Below, piece after piece: positions 26,381 to 38,640 of a DNA stretch of 64,000 nucleotides; within the stretch, counting starts at the first letter, position 1, and the number at the start of each line of letters is the position of its first letter. The notes beneath the pieces were generated by a model. The model worked only from the letters and a program-made list of their open reading frames with translations, did no database searches and was not told the DNA's origin. Position numbers and translations under genes: made by a program. Source of the stretch: Capitulum mitella (taxonomy: Eukaryota; Arthropoda; Thecostraca; Pollicipedomorpha; Pollicipedidae); the NCBI GenBank assembly GCA_030062745.1, contig CP099841.1, positions 32,418,368 to 32,482,367 on the forward strand. The letters run 5' to 3'.

Positions 26381-26431
26381 CATCCGACGACTGGCCGGGC
26401 GTGGCTGGGTCCGCGGGACCCGGCGGCCAGG

Positions 26432-27171
26432 CTGGTCTGGCCGGGGCTGAGGGTCAGACTGGTCTGGCAGGGACTGAAGGGCCAGGCTGGTCTGGCCGGG
26501 GCTGAGGGTCAGACTGGTCTGGCAGGGACTGAGGGTCAGACTGGTCTGGCAGGGACTGAAGGGCCAGGCTGGTCTGGCAGGGACTGAAGGGCCAGGCTGG
26601 TCTGGCCGGGGCTGAGGGTCAGACTGGTCTGGCCGGGGCTGAGGGTCAGACTGGTCTGGCAGGGACTGAAGGGCCAGGCTGGTCTGGCCGGGACTGAAGG
26701 GCCAGGCTGGTCTGGCCGGGGCTGAGGGTCAGACTGGTCTGGCAGGGGCTGAGGGGCCAGGCTGGTCTGGCCGGGGCTGAGGGTCAGACTGGTCTGGCAG
26801 GGACTGAAGGGCCAGGCTGGTCTGGCCGGGGCTGAGGGTCAGACTGGTCTGGCAGGGACTGAGGGGCCAGGCTGGTCTGGCCGGGGCTGAGGGTCAGACT
26901 GGTCTGGCAGGGACTGAAGGGCCAGGCTGGTCTGGCCGGGGCTGAGGGTCAGACTGGTCTGGCCGGGGCTGAGGGTCAGACTGGTCTGGCAGGGACTGAA
27001 GGGCCAGGCTGGTCTGGCCGGGGCTGAGGGTCAGACTGGTCTGGCAGGGACTGAGGGGCCAGGCTGGTCTGGCCAGGGCTGAGGGTCAGACTGGTCTGGC
27101 AGGGACTGAGGGGCCAGGCTGGTCTGGCCAGGGCTGAGGGTCAGACTGGTCTGGCCGGGACTGAGGGCCAG
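26432..27171. repeat. 740-bp two-variant minisatellite (27/28 bp units)
   Basis: About 27 units mix two types: CTGGTCTGGCCGGGGCTGAG plus GGTCAGA (27 bp) and CTGGTCTGGCAGGGACTGAA plus GGGCCAGG (28 bp). The types alternate irregularly with some doublets, typical of unequal exchange. The minus-strand frame reads as a Pro/Gln/Ser/Leu repeat and is treated as repeat-driven. Confidence 0.95.
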
Positions 27172-27611
27172 CTGCCACAGTTGGCCGAGCTGTCCGTCCT
27201 GGCCGGCGGCTCCTGACCCGCAGGAGCGGACCGTCACAGGATCGGTGCGCAGCAGACGCCCCCCCCCCCTTCCTGACGCCGGCGGATGTGGTGCGCCCGC
27301 ATGCCGGGATTCGTCCGGGGTCCCAGGACGGATCTGGTTTATCGAAACATGTTGCAGAACTACTGGCTCCCAGGAAAAAGGGTTTTCACGCCGTCTCACC
27401 ACAACAGAGGAAAAACGCCGGAGATTACACGGGTTACTCATAGGAAATGCAGTGCATGCCTTTGCTTCTGACCTGTGTCGTTGAGCTGATCATTTGATTT
27501 ACGCTGGTCTTTTATTACGCCAAGGACTGATGGGCCTTCAGCACATGGACATTACCATTGGAGATACAAGGGGTATCCTTAACGTACTTTTCGTTTTGGG
27601 TGCAAAGTATT
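27172..27611. other. Spacer after the minisatellite
   Basis: GC-rich at first, with a C11 run at 27259-27269, then ordinary. No gene or RNA is recognised. Confidence 0.35.
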
Positions 27612-27803
27612 TCTTGTGCCCTCTAACTTTCCAGCTTTTGACCGTAAGTTCATCTTGGGATTAAAAGGGACTTCATTTGTTACAACAGCGCTGGACAATA
27701 ACGTAACTTTTGTACCCTCCAACGTCCCTGCTTTTGACTTCAAGTTCATCTTGGGCCTTAAAGAAACTGCATTTATTATAACAGCGTTGGACAGCGCTGA
27801 TCG
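27612..27803 (+). repeat. 96-bp (32-codon) in-frame tandem duplication
   Basis: Two copies, about 27612-27707 and 27708-27803, each read on the plus strand as PSN-PAFD-KFILGLK followed by a TALD motif, without stops. Substitutions between copies are spread over all codon positions. It could be a coding repeat fragment or chance preservation of frame; no protein family is recognised. Confidence 0.6.
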
Positions 27804-28720
27804 CTTTACATTTCTTCGTAACTCAATAGCGCCGTCAAACCCTTGCGTTGCATTTCTTAATTACCTTTTTCTTGCATAATACACACAGCCTTCCAAAATA
27901 TGAGCCAGCTGTATTTGGCGGCATTGGTGTGTGCTTACTGTCGGTGACTGTTGAAGGTTACGTACAATACGCCTCATGGAGAGGGCAGTTTATACGATAT
28001 TTTCACCATTCCGAGGAAAGACGTTTTCAGCTCTGAAGCTTTCAAACCATGTACCAGTTAAAATGACGCGTAAGGAAATCGTATTCACTATTCTTTGGCA
28101 TATGACGATGTGCTTAATGACGAATAGCATCTGTTTTAATCGGAAATCCATATTTCTGCCAGCCAAAAATTTGTTGATGATACTCGAACCATTAGCAACA
28201 TCCACCAAATTTCACAGGTGCCTACGTGTAATCCGTTTCCTTGACGCACTTCAAGCATTTCAGAGTTCCGATATACCGCGAGGTAATTTCGGCACGAAGG
28301 CGTCGGAGTGACATCCTCACATGATTTACAAGCCTGAGTATTATTAGCGAGATCGCGATCGGCACGTGCTTCGGGCAGTTACATTACATTTCACTCTCTG
28401 ATTTTCGAGACATACTTTGTGGGTGCCATGGGTCACTGTCGAATCCTCCTTTGATCCGTCGGTGCATTCGGCTCATTAATTTCAATAACATTGAAAAATC
28501 CGCGTTGCGTCCTTTCGTCCACATAATAAAGAGGTTATAATGATGCACATAACCATTCTGATTGCGTAAATACATGCCCTTCAACTCTGTGCCGGAATTA
28601 TTTTGATTCAAGACAGTATGCTTTTCTGAAAACAGTTGACTTCAACAGTACACCAGCAACGCATTCCAGTGCAACTCGTTCTGCGACTACCTGCCCCATA
28701 TGGCACCTAGGGAGGACCCG
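27804..28720. other. AT-rich spacer without recognised genes
   Basis: Ordinary sequence; nothing supported on either strand. Confidence 0.35.
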
Positions 28721-29480
28721 ATGTGAGGGCGGCGCAGGCGGGGGGGGGGGCTCGTTTACCCACCGTGAGCCGTCCGCAAACAGGACTGAGAGGCGGACGG
28801 ACGGTCGACGCGCCGACCATAACACGGATTACAGGCCCGCGTCGGAGACGACGACCCCGGCGCCGGAAAACAACCACGTCCGACCCTGTTTGGCGAGCGG
28901 CGCCGCCGGTCCGGTGGCGGCTCCCCCGCTCTGACCGCCGCCGCGCGCGGACCGCGCCAGAAAGGCCGCTTTGACGACGTGGCGGCGCGACGGGCCGCCC
29001 CGCTGCCGCCGCACGCACGCGTGTATATTTTCCCAAATAGCGGGGCTGCCGCGCACAGGGCGCCGCTCTGTGGCCGCCGGAGCCGCCCGGGGGCGCGGGC
29101 CGCTCCCGGCCGTTCCCTGAGAAAGTGCAGGCCCGCTCGCCGCGCCTGTTTACCCGAACGGCCGGCGGATTTTTTCCCATCGGACGCAGCCCGCCCGGCC
29201 GTCGAAACACAGACGTCTGCCTGTCGGTGTCGGCGGGTCCAGTGTCGCCGGCGACCGGTCGAGCGCAAACACGCGCGGTCGCCCGCGGCGGCCCGGCGCT
29301 GCGCTGGCTCGGACCCGGCGCGTTAGGTTCTGAACCTGGTCGCGAGTCTCTTCGTCGACCGCTCCCCGGACGCCGTCGCACGCCGCACCGCGCCCGCCGT
29401 CGCTTCAGCGGAGATCGAAAGACGGACCCCATACATCTTTGCATGCAGGCACCAGGGAAGGTCGGCCGAAAAAGGTCACG
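28721..29480. other. GC- and CpG-rich island
   Basis: Begins with G11 (28740-28750) and carries TGTTTAC at 29147. The overlapping open frames (up to 245 codons, minus strand) are Arg/Pro/Ala/Gly-rich and unrecognised. A GTATATTTTCCCAAATAG patch near 29022-29040 stands out as the only AT-rich element inside. Confidence 0.45.
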
Positions 29481-29570
29481 TGTTCGGCTCAGGGATCAGT
29501 GACGGCCTGTCATTCAGGCCACCGTCTGTTGTTTGACCTGTCATGTCCTGGCAGCGCAGCGGTCCACTTA

Positions 29571-29695
29571 CGCGCGGCAGAGCACGGCGGGGTACGGCAG
29601 GGCACGGCAGGGTATGGCGGAGTACGGCAGGGTACGGCAGAGCACGGCAAAGTACGGCGGGGCACGGCAGGACATGACATGGAACGGCACAGTCC
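29571..29695. repeat. 10-bp GTACGGCAGG/GCACGGCGGG tandem repeat
   Basis: About twelve decamer units of the form G(T/C)ACGGC(A/G)G(G/A). Confidence 0.85.
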
Positions 29696-30060
29696 GAGGC
29701 GGCTCTGTGCGGCCACGTGCGTACTAAGCAGCCAGATGCAGCGGCCACGTGCAGCCTCGGATGGGTCACAGCCAGGGTGCGTCCGAGGTGTTTGAGGCAC
29801 CACGGGTCAGAAACGGTTACGCGTATCAGGTTTTCTGGGTGGATTTTCCCGGCCCGCCGAAACGATCTCCTGGCCTACAAGACCTCAGGAGACCTGGAGC
29901 GGCCCTGAACACCCCGCCCCGAGAGTCACTGACGGCTAGGACCGGAGAGGGGACGCGTCGGTCTTTCTGGCACGGAGCCCCGAGAGCTGGCAGCACCTGG
30001 TCCAGTTTCAGCGCCGGCTAGCCGCAGCTGTCCCGTCTGCAGCTGTCATGGGCCCGCGGT

Positions 30061-31205
30061 GGAGGCGTGGGGCCATCAACGACCGACAGCAGGACCTTTC
30101 GACTGAGACGATTCGTACCATTCGGACCAGAGCCGGCGCCCGACCACGTCTGACGCGATCGGTACTAAATACTCCTCTTGCTGGTACCGTCAAGATCTGA
30201 ACGAGCCTCTCAGTCGCCCACAGCACAACCGCATGAGTGATTCGTCCATTTTTCCGGTCACATGTGGGAATAATGTAAACGAACAGCTGCAATGAGCGGC
30301 AAGCGTGAAGACAAGAAGCTTTTGAACACTGGTAAGTCGCGAACTCGCAAAACAAGACACCCCACACCGGAAGGAAACATCTCCGCACCACGGAAGCTAC
30401 ATAAACCGACTCTACCGCGGCAGAACGCCACCCGTTGGCGTCACACCTACGGGCGTTCTCTCGCGTCGGCGACAAAACAGCTGAGGACGCTTCAGTCGGC
30501 GGGAAGCGGCTGAGACGCCCTGACGCGGCAGGATATGACTGGCCTCCAGGAAGGGGTGTGGGAGGGGACGCGGATGTGGCTCACGGAGGAGGGTGACTCA
30601 GAGTCAGTCATACAGCGTCAGATAGCCCAGTCGACAGAGTGCCCTGCGTCCGGTCGGCGGCACCGGATCCATGACCTCAGGCCAGCCGACGCTGCGTGAC
30701 GTCATGGTCGGCTGAGGCGCAAAAGACATTGCTGTTGACGGCACACCAATAGACAATGCCTCGCATATGGCAGGTGTCTTTATGCTATTCTTCGCGTGAA
30801 AAGTGTGCTGACAGTCTTGATGGCACACGGCAAACGAAACTAGCTATCATGATTCAGTAATGATCAAGCTATGGTGATCAGGTTTGACGCAGATAAAGGA
30901 GGAGAAAAACCATATACGGAATGATGATAACAATACGTCATTCTGCAGAGCGCAAGAGCAGTATAACCTACGTCACATAAAACAAACACCCGTCAGGCTC
31001 GGCTCCTCACACCATGTAGAGGTGTTTTCCGGGATGTTGCGCTCGAACTGCATGGCCTCGAACTGATACGTGTCAGGAACTATTTGGCGAGAAGAAGAAC
31101 GTCAAAAAACCCTGGGCCTCAGATATATTAAGCGTCTCGCAATCTTAATAAACTCGGCTTGTGACGGCAACGGTATATGGCCAGGTGTCACGCAACAAAC
31201 GAGAC
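30061..31205. other. Unassigned spacer
   Basis: No recognised gene. A short ATG frame at 30292 is followed by a good GTAAGT donor at 30331, but its product matches nothing known. TGACGTCA lies at 30697. Confidence 0.3.
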
Positions 31206-32440
31206 AGCTGTCAACGAGCGAGGCGACACTGCGCGGTCCGCAGACCACGTCCCTGGCCGTCGTGACGCGGCTCGTGCAGAGAGATCTCTTCAGGCAGGGC
31301 CCGGCGGCCATCTGGCACCCCGTTCGTCTTGACAGGGTGCACCTGCGGCGGCCGGCAGCGCGCGGCGGCCGCGCGCTGAGAGCTGCGTTTCGCCTTCTCC
31401 CCGTCGGTCGGCGTCCGGCCGTTTAAAGGTTAGCGGGTGCACCTGCAGCGGCCGCGTCCGCCCTCTGTTGCGGCCGCCGGCCGGCTGTTCGTCTGGGTCG
31501 GCAGCAGGAGGCTGGGTGCAGCCGGCGGCAGCTGGCGGCCGCCCGGCACGCGCTAACTGCCGGGGATGACGCCCGCCGGCGGCACACATGGAGAACGGCG
31601 TGATTTACGGCGGCTGGTGCAGCCGCGTCAACAGCGGCCTGCAGCGCAGCCGGGGCCGGCGCGCGGAGGACCGCAGCTCACGGGCCGGCCACCGCTCTGC
31701 TGCCAGCTCGGGGCTCGGACGCGGAGGCGGAGTTCAGGCCAGCTGTCACCGGGCGGGCGCCTCTCTGACGTCAGTCGGGCGCCTGGCCGACCCCATTTCC
31801 CGTCATATGGCGGAGGGGTTCGCCCGTCCCCACGGCTTTCCGGCCACGGACGGCCACTGTTCGACCCTCGTCACTGAGCGCCGGCCAAGCACGGCACGAC
31901 GAGCTCCGTCACAGCTCAGCAGACGGGAGGAGGCGGCTGTATGAGCTGGCGTGGTCAGCCACAGGCTGGCGCTGACGGGGCTCTATCAGCCGGCGTCGTC
32001 AGTCGCCGGGCGCGTTTCGCCTGCGGACAGGCGGACCCGTTTCCGCCCTAATCTGGGCCAACGGCTGGCTGGCAGAGCAGCCGTTACTGCAGAAATCTCA
32101 GAAATTTAAACACAAATGCAAATACAAGTGCAGCGGCACTGGTACTACGTCTGCGCGCCGCCAGCGTTCGGTTCTGCCAACAGGCATCGGGTACAATCCA
32201 CTTCCTTAGAACCCAGAACAGGCGCGCCTCGGACCCGGCCATATGCGGCACACCGTGGGAGCGGACCACCGAGACCGACAACTTCTACCGCCCGGCCAAA
32301 CTCATGACGGAGTGAGAAGCGGGGGGAGGGGGGGCTCCACCGGTCTGCGGACTCCGTGACCGTCACAGGGCAAACCGGTCTACCGGCATCTGCTCCACGC
32401 CGCCCAGGTCACCGGAAGATGGAGATAATACCGGCAACTC
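31206..32440. other. GC-rich island
   Basis: CpG-rich with overlapping open frames and no recognised protein. Contains TGACGTCA (31766-31773) and GGCCGTTTAAAGG (about 31416), the latter similar to GGGCCGTTTAAAC near 44931 in another island. Confidence 0.4.
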
Positions 32441-34530
32441 GTGACACGCCATTTTTGGAGAACCTTACTCCGGGCTCAAAATCACGACTGTGATTATGGG
32501 AACCGTGATTACGAGGACCGTGCACTGATAAGACGACGCTGCTGCAAGCAGGTCGAAATTTAGCGGCTGTGCCAAAAATGGTTGACATCTAGTCTAGGTT
32601 CAGCAACGCTTTATCATTTAACTCAGATGTCACAGATATTACCTAAACAGATTAATGTGTGGAAACTGGCAACGAGAGAGGCAACCATCGGATGAAGCTA
32701 CCTTTTCGACTTCTTCCGAACAAAGGTGTAACGAAAGGAAACAGGCAAGCGCGTACATAAGCAGACGTCTAAATTTCAAGTGATGACAAAAGGGGAAAAA
32801 TAAATGGAAATGGAACGCCCTCTAAATCAAGAGGCATTTTTTATTCCCTTCAGAACACGACCCATCCTCTTATACAGAAAGAAACACGTACAAGTACACA
32901 GTACAATTTTAGGATGCACAAAAAAATCAAGCAGCGCGAAAAACCCATACAACACAAAGCACATCGCATGTCACCAAAAAACAGAGCAGCTCGTAACGCC
33001 ATGCCACAGAAATGCCTTTTAAGAAACATCCGCAACAACCGCATGTTACGACCTTAACCAATTTTCGGAACCTAAATTTTAGGTTCTAAATTTTAGGAAC
33101 CAAATCTCGTTGAGGGAGCAGGCTATTCGAAACCCCCTCTTCACATCTTGGGAACTAACAGTCCGATTTTACTGAGAGACGGCTCAAACGAATTCTTGTA
33201 ACCTAATCTGCGATTCCACGTGCTTCAAAATCCGAGATGACAGAGTCAGGAACCAAAAAGAGTTTTTTTAGCATGTTCAAAGGTCGCCATTGGATCGCAT
33301 ATGGTCGGTAGGAGGTTTTCAAGAATGAGCGGAAATGAGGCCCAAGGGTCCAAAACGCATTTTTAAAACCAAAGTATCTTCAAAGACTTATCAATGTAGG
33401 GACTATATAAGGGAGGGTAACGTACATTGTACCCATTTTTGTACCTTTTGAAAAAATATGCCTGAAACATTGGGTCTGAGGGGACCCAAAATGGGCCATT
33501 GTAACCTTTTCTATATTTCTGGGCACAAAAATATAAATTAGCTTACGATGGCAATGCCAGGAACGAAGAATGAGAGATTGCGTCTAGGTGATTTGGAATG
33601 CACGCGCAAGTGTACATACGGCCGCGTATAATATGAATGCATACGACTATGTTAAGAAGTGATAAATTATGGCATACACCATTGTCGCAGCCATGGATCT
33701 CGCCGGGGGGCAATTCCTGTTACCCTCTTGTCTGGATATTGTTACATGCCGATGGGGCGTAAGCCACAGTTACCAGACGCGCATTTCTACAAAAATAGTA
33801 TCTGCCAAAGGCGGTGCCAGGGATCTGTGAGGGAGAGCGAAATCATTTTCATGCATTCGTCACTTTTGTTAATAATGCTAAGAACGATGCCGTGGCACCT
33901 GGCGCGATATATGGACCGCAAGTAGAGGTTTCCTGCGTCCGTCTCTAGCACTATGCACCACAGGTTACAGGTAAAAGGTGTATTCTTCACCGAAAGTGGC
34001 AAACCAGCCCAAATACATCTCTGGAATCGAATTATTTGGACCTAAGGTTTGCGATATGGTCTAATGTGAGATCATTATCCGACCCTGCTGTCATAATGCT
34101 GTCAATACATCTGAAGATAAACGATGAACATGAAATAAGTGTAACGAATACCTTTATATCTATCTTCCGTCTGACGATGTAGATTACCTACATTGTCTTT
34201 TTTCCTCCCCTGAATCCGTCACTGCGTTCATTAAATGCAATAGACCTGTCATAAATCATGAAGTGACCAGGTGCTTTGAAAAAAAAAACAGAAACTAAAA
34301 ATCACGACGACCTGATTCTCGTAACATCGAATAGCGCACGTCAAATGCTCTGTCTCGCAAGTCACGAAAAGCAGCTAAACATCAAAAAGCCCATTCTCCA
34401 CCCACCTCTGACAAAGCTACAACCTCAACCTTCCCGCAGTATATGCAAAAAAGAGTTTTAGGAAACGTCACCAAGCTTCACGACAACCTCAAACCGTTCA
34501 CAAATGGCATGCGAAAAATCCCTCGTGGCG
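32441..34530. other. AT-rich region without recognised genes
   Basis: Includes a small inverted repeat of GAACCTAAA and TTTAGGTTC at 33067-33086, with a related copy directly after it. No coding sequence is recognised. Confidence 0.35.
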
Positions 34531-34541
34531 GGAGGTTATTA

Positions 34542-35140
34542 CCCCCCCCCCCCGCGCCCGGAACAGGGTTAATGCTATGTCTGCCGCCAGCGAGTTGCCC
34601 GGATGCACACTGGACAAAGCCGGACACTCTCTTCTCCCCTCGCTCACCGGAGCAGAGAACGGGCGAGCGGTCCACACGGATCCCGTGCAGTTCGCTGCAC
34701 TATCGTCCAACCTGTCCTGGACCCTCCTGCGTCACGCTCCACCGGCCGGCTCGCGCCAGCTCAGCTGCCAGCTCCCAGCCCGCGCCCGACCGACAGCTGC
34801 GCACGGTTCTCGGCCTCCGCCGCAGGCCGCCACCAAACTCGGCGCTCCGGCCGCGGGTCAGGGACGGGACCGCGTGACCGCCGCAGTCACGTGTCAGCGC
34901 ACGCCGGCCTCGTCCACCGGTCTCTAGGGTCGGCAGGGTCGGCTGTGTCAGCTGCGGCAGCAGGGCCAGCAGGGTCAGCAGGGTCCGCAGGGTCAGCAGA
35001 GTAAACAAGGTTAGCATGGTCAGCAGGATCAGCAGGATAAACAGGATCAGTAGGATCAGCAATATAGATAGGGACCAGTAGGATCGGCAGGACAGCCAGG
35101 GTCAGCAGGATCAGCACGCAGGGTCAGTTTCATCAGCAGG
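34542..35140. repeat. C12 run, GC-rich stretch and GTCAGCAGG tandem repeat
   Basis: A C12 run (34542-34553) opens a GC-rich stretch. From about 34928 to 35120 about twenty degenerate copies of a 9-bp unit (GTCAGCAGG/ATCAGCAGG) follow. The hydrophobic Ile/Leu/Pro-Asp minus-strand frames across it are produced by the repeat. Confidence 0.8.
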
Positions 35141-35149
35141 TCAGAAAAG

Positions 35150-35960
35150 TACACGCGCCGTGGTTTCGTTGTCTGGTTCCTTGGGTGCAGGGGGCTTCGA
35201 TAGGATGGTCCGAAGTGCATGAATTTCGTCCAGTGCAATGGGAACCAGGTTTTTCCCATTGCCTTTTGTAGGGACTCTCCCAAATGGTGCGGCACGACAT
35301 ATTTCGAGCAATTTCCATCTTGGCCGCAAATCGAACGAAATTCCCATACATCTATAAGTTCCCGCTGGCGTCAGGTTTTCGCGCGCGCGCACTTGCAACG
35401 CAATGCGCCGATTGGCTGTTGTGCACAGACGTTAGGTTTGGCTGCCAGGAAGACGCCGCTGCGATTCGCGCCACCACAAAACGCAGCGTCGCCAACGGAG
35501 CCGGGGGGCGATGATAACTCACTTCTCAGCTGTAGACCGTGCCGGACGGGGCCTTACATTTAATGTAATAATGCAATACATTATCACCGCAGCTGCATCA
35601 ACAGGGCCGTAATAGGGTTTGGAATTCGATGATGGTTATAGAATTTTACCCTGTTCATCGATTAACGATAAATTCATCAGCGGGGCTTGTTTTATATTTC
35701 ACATCATACCTTAATGGGTGGCGATGGCGGGGGGGGGGGGTAAAGCGGAGATACGTGGAGAACCCATAAACTCATAAAATTATCACATCGTTTCAATCAG
35801 CCGGATTCAGCAGGCACGTCCGACGCATATTTACATTATTTCAAGGAAAAGGGAATATGAGGTTCCAAATGTATTTGAAGTGAGCTTTCAAGAAATACAA
35901 ACAGGGTTTTTTTTTCCATATTTCGTCATCACCGGCGCTCAGTCAGCGTTACAGAAATTA
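35150..35960 (-). repeat. Left arm of an ~810-bp inverted duplication (transposon 3' region)
   Basis: Its reverse complement aligns throughout with 36455-37265, including shared blocks such as TTTCTTGAAAGCTCACTTC, ACCGCAG-rich and GTGAGTTA-CATCGCC segments, and GCACACAACAGCC near the outer end. The two arms are diverged (roughly three quarters identical by eye) and carry independent small indels and a G12 run (35729-35740) in this arm. It has the transposon's downstream part only. Confidence 0.75.
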
Positions 35961-36530
35961 TGACGCTGTCCGTGGACAGTCTGCGCTCCAGACACAGACA
36001 GACCAGGTTCCGAGAATGCGAAGACGAGAAGCATCCAGCCAAATACAGAAACATTCTTAAGAAAAGAAACGTTAGGGAAATGTTGGCAAAACTCGTGGCT
36101 TAAGACGGCTTTGGTTTCAACGTTGTTACAAACAGCTCCTTTATTCGGTCCGTCGTAGCAGAGAGGTTTCATTATTCCTGAAAATCATGAAGCTGTGACT
36201 TAGCTTGTGTTGAAATATGCTGCTAAAGTGAAGGAAGGTGTTACCAAGGAGTTGAAAGAGAAACTGCGTTCCGGTTAGCGGGTTTCCTTGTTCACTGATG
36301 AGTACACTAGTCAGAGGAACAGACGACATATGAACATTCCGGTTCACGGACAAAACCAAGAGCGGAATATGGTAAGAATCGTGGGTAGCATGGATGCCAA
36401 AACAGCTGTGGGAGTTGTGAAGAATTCTGTTAGAGTTCAGCCTGTGTGTGAACAGCGAAAAAGTTTCTGTGACTAGTGACGGAGCGTCGGTGATGAAGTT
36501 TGGTTAAACCTTGCCTATGTTTCTTGAAAG
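35960..36530 (+). pseudogene. hAT-family transposase relic
   Basis: On the plus strand the frame reads KKRNVREMLAKLVA, a stop at 36101-36103, then DGFGFNVVTNSSFIR. After a frame change it reads KVKEGVTKELKEKLRSG, a stop, and VSLFTDEYTSQRNRRHMNI, then VHGQN, and finally TSDGASVMKFG. This order is typical of the core of hAT/ZBED-like transposases: a pre-catalytic helix, the D-x-(Y/W)-TS-xx-R block and the TDGA block. Two or three stops and at least one frameshift make it dead. It sits between the arms of the inverted duplication, overlapping the start of the right arm. The BED zinc finger and the C-terminal dimerisation domain are not seen. Family assignment is from motif memory, not a search. 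Confidence 0.65.
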
Positions 36531-37265
36531 CTCACTTCGAATAAACCATGAAACTTCACAGCCGTTTTCCCTACAGCTGCATTAGAAGACCTCTGACATG
36601 TCTTCTGAATTCGGTTGATAAGAAGGAATTTCATTATTTTATGGGTTTATGAATTCACCATGTACACACGCTTTACCTTCCCCCGACGCGCCCGCCCATT
36701 AATGTGTGATGTTAAATCTATAATAAATTACTACTTTATCTTTCAGTTTCAGCCTCCTTTATCGATCAGTTTATCGATAATCGATTATTATGGAGAAATT
36801 CTATCGTTTGTCAATGAAATAAAAAACCCTTCTCGATTTTTGACCTTACTACGGTCCTGTTGATGCGATAGCGGTGATAATGTAAGGTCTCATTCCGCGC
36901 AGTCTACAATTGAGAAGTGAGTTAACATCGCCCTCTTGCTCTGTTGGCGACTCTAGGCCTAGTGCTGTTGGCGCGAGTCACAGCGGCCACCTCCTGCCAG
37001 CCAGCCTAACATCTGCACACAACAGCCAACCAGGGCATGGCGTTGCAAGCGCGCACGCGCGTGCGCGAAAACTTGGAGCCAGCGGGAACTTACAAGTATA
37101 TCAGAATTTCGATGGATTTGCGGCAGGGCGAAAGTTGCTCGAAATATGTCGTGCTCCACCATTTTGGAAAACTTTTACAAAGAACACTGGGAAAACCTGG
37201 TCCCCATTGTTATGGAGCAACTTCACGCATTTCGGACCGCAATAATGCTTCGACTTTGACAAGTG
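36455..37265 (+). repeat. Right arm of the ~810-bp inverted duplication
   Basis: It is continuous with the hAT relic: the last transposase motif, then an AT-rich segment, then a GC-rich end with GCGCACGCGCGTGCGCG. Inverted relative to 35150-35960, with about 500 bp between the arms. It could be two head-to-head insertions or a fold-back derivative. Confidence 0.75.
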
Positions 37266-37269
37266 ACCG

Positions 37270-38180
37270 CAGTACCGAGAATCACGTAAACAGTTTCCTG
37301 ACGGACGGAAATTTAGCGGGATCGATAATTCTCTGAGAGCGAGGGTATCACAGAAAGGCGCTTCTCAGCAATGGACCGTCGCGGGACACCATGACAGCGT
37401 TCACAGCCTCTTGGTCCCAGGCGTAGCAGGAACAGCTACTCCGTCAAAGAGCGAGGCAACCGAAAACGTATGAGCGCTGGTGCAGACGTAAAAAAAAAAC
37501 GCCATCAGGGACGGACTGCTTTCGGAGCGGGGGGGCGGGGGTCCGTGTGGATCGGTGTGAACTGATTGGTAAGAGGCTCACTTCTCACAGGGGCACGCTC
37601 GTCAAGGGAAACATCATTATCCTTGTGAGAAACGAGTTAATCAATGGTGACTGTACTTATCAGCTTGCATTCTGTCCGTGTCTTGACTGGTGATTTCAAA
37701 CTTTCTGCAAGACAGATACATTAACACAAACACCAACGTCTTTCGTCCAAGAGTCACAGTGAGGGCTGAATAATAATAATGGAGCATCATATGCGCACTA
37801 TTGCGTGCGTGGTTTCCCGTCTGCTTTCAGGTCGGAAACCATTAACAAACGGCTGTGACCCCCGCCTAGCAAAAACAAAACGAACTAAAAAACAAAACGC
37901 AAAACAGAGATTCCAATATCAGGCTTGTGACAAGGACTGGAAAGAAACAGTCTGAAATCCTGTGCAGGCTCTCAGTTAGTTTCGGAAACCCCACGCTATG
38001 CAAAATCGAATAAATCAACGTCTGCCGGACGGTGGGATGTCGATCGTTTAGCGTACATTTTGGTACATTTGAACGGCACATTTTGCGTTGTTTCTTCCCT
38101 TCACTGTGACGCTACGACACCAAATACCCTTCAAAACCAACCTGCACAATTATCTGTTAGCCTTTACGTAACCAGTGCCC
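37270..38180. other. Unassigned spacer
   Basis: Ordinary sequence. A G-rich stretch with G7 and G5 runs lies at 37529-37541. No gene is recognised. Confidence 0.3.
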
Positions 38181-38640
38181 GAAAGCATACCAACAGTCCG
38201 GTGACAGCGACACCAGCAGGGCATCGATCCATGGTGCAGTGCTCGGCAGGCCGCCGCAGTGGAGAGCCTCGGCCCAGGCCGGGATTTCCAACCACCGCGG
38301 GGCCGACGGCGCGGACCAGTGTTTTTCGCCGCCTTGGACGCTGGCCGCCCGTGACTCGTCACGGCGCCTGACGGCCGCATCAGTGACGCGGACAGCAGCG
38401 GGCCGTCACCGCAGGGCACCGAGGCCGACCGGCCGCGGGGTCGGCGGCTCCGACCCGTGCACGCCGAGACACGTACGCCTGCGCCCCGCCTCTCGCCGGC
38501 CAGAGCCCATGCCGGCACTTCCGCCAGCCGACAAAAATCCCGCGACACCGGACGTGGCACGGCCCGGCCTGTCCTCAGCCGAAACCGCAGGCCTTGAACG
38601 TCGGTCGGCTTCGTTACTGGTCACGTCCTGACTGATCGCC
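38181..38640. other. Short GC-rich island
   Basis: CpG-rich, with overlapping Arg/Pro-rich open frames on both strands and no recognised protein. Confidence 0.35.

Noticed and set aside
26432-27171. CRISPR-like array
   Set aside because: Units are directly abutting with no unique spacers, and the DNA is animal genomic; this is a minisatellite.
30292-30330. Short ATG exon ending at a strong GTAAGT donor
   Set aside because: Thirteen codons are too few to judge and no partner acceptor or known protein start is recognised.
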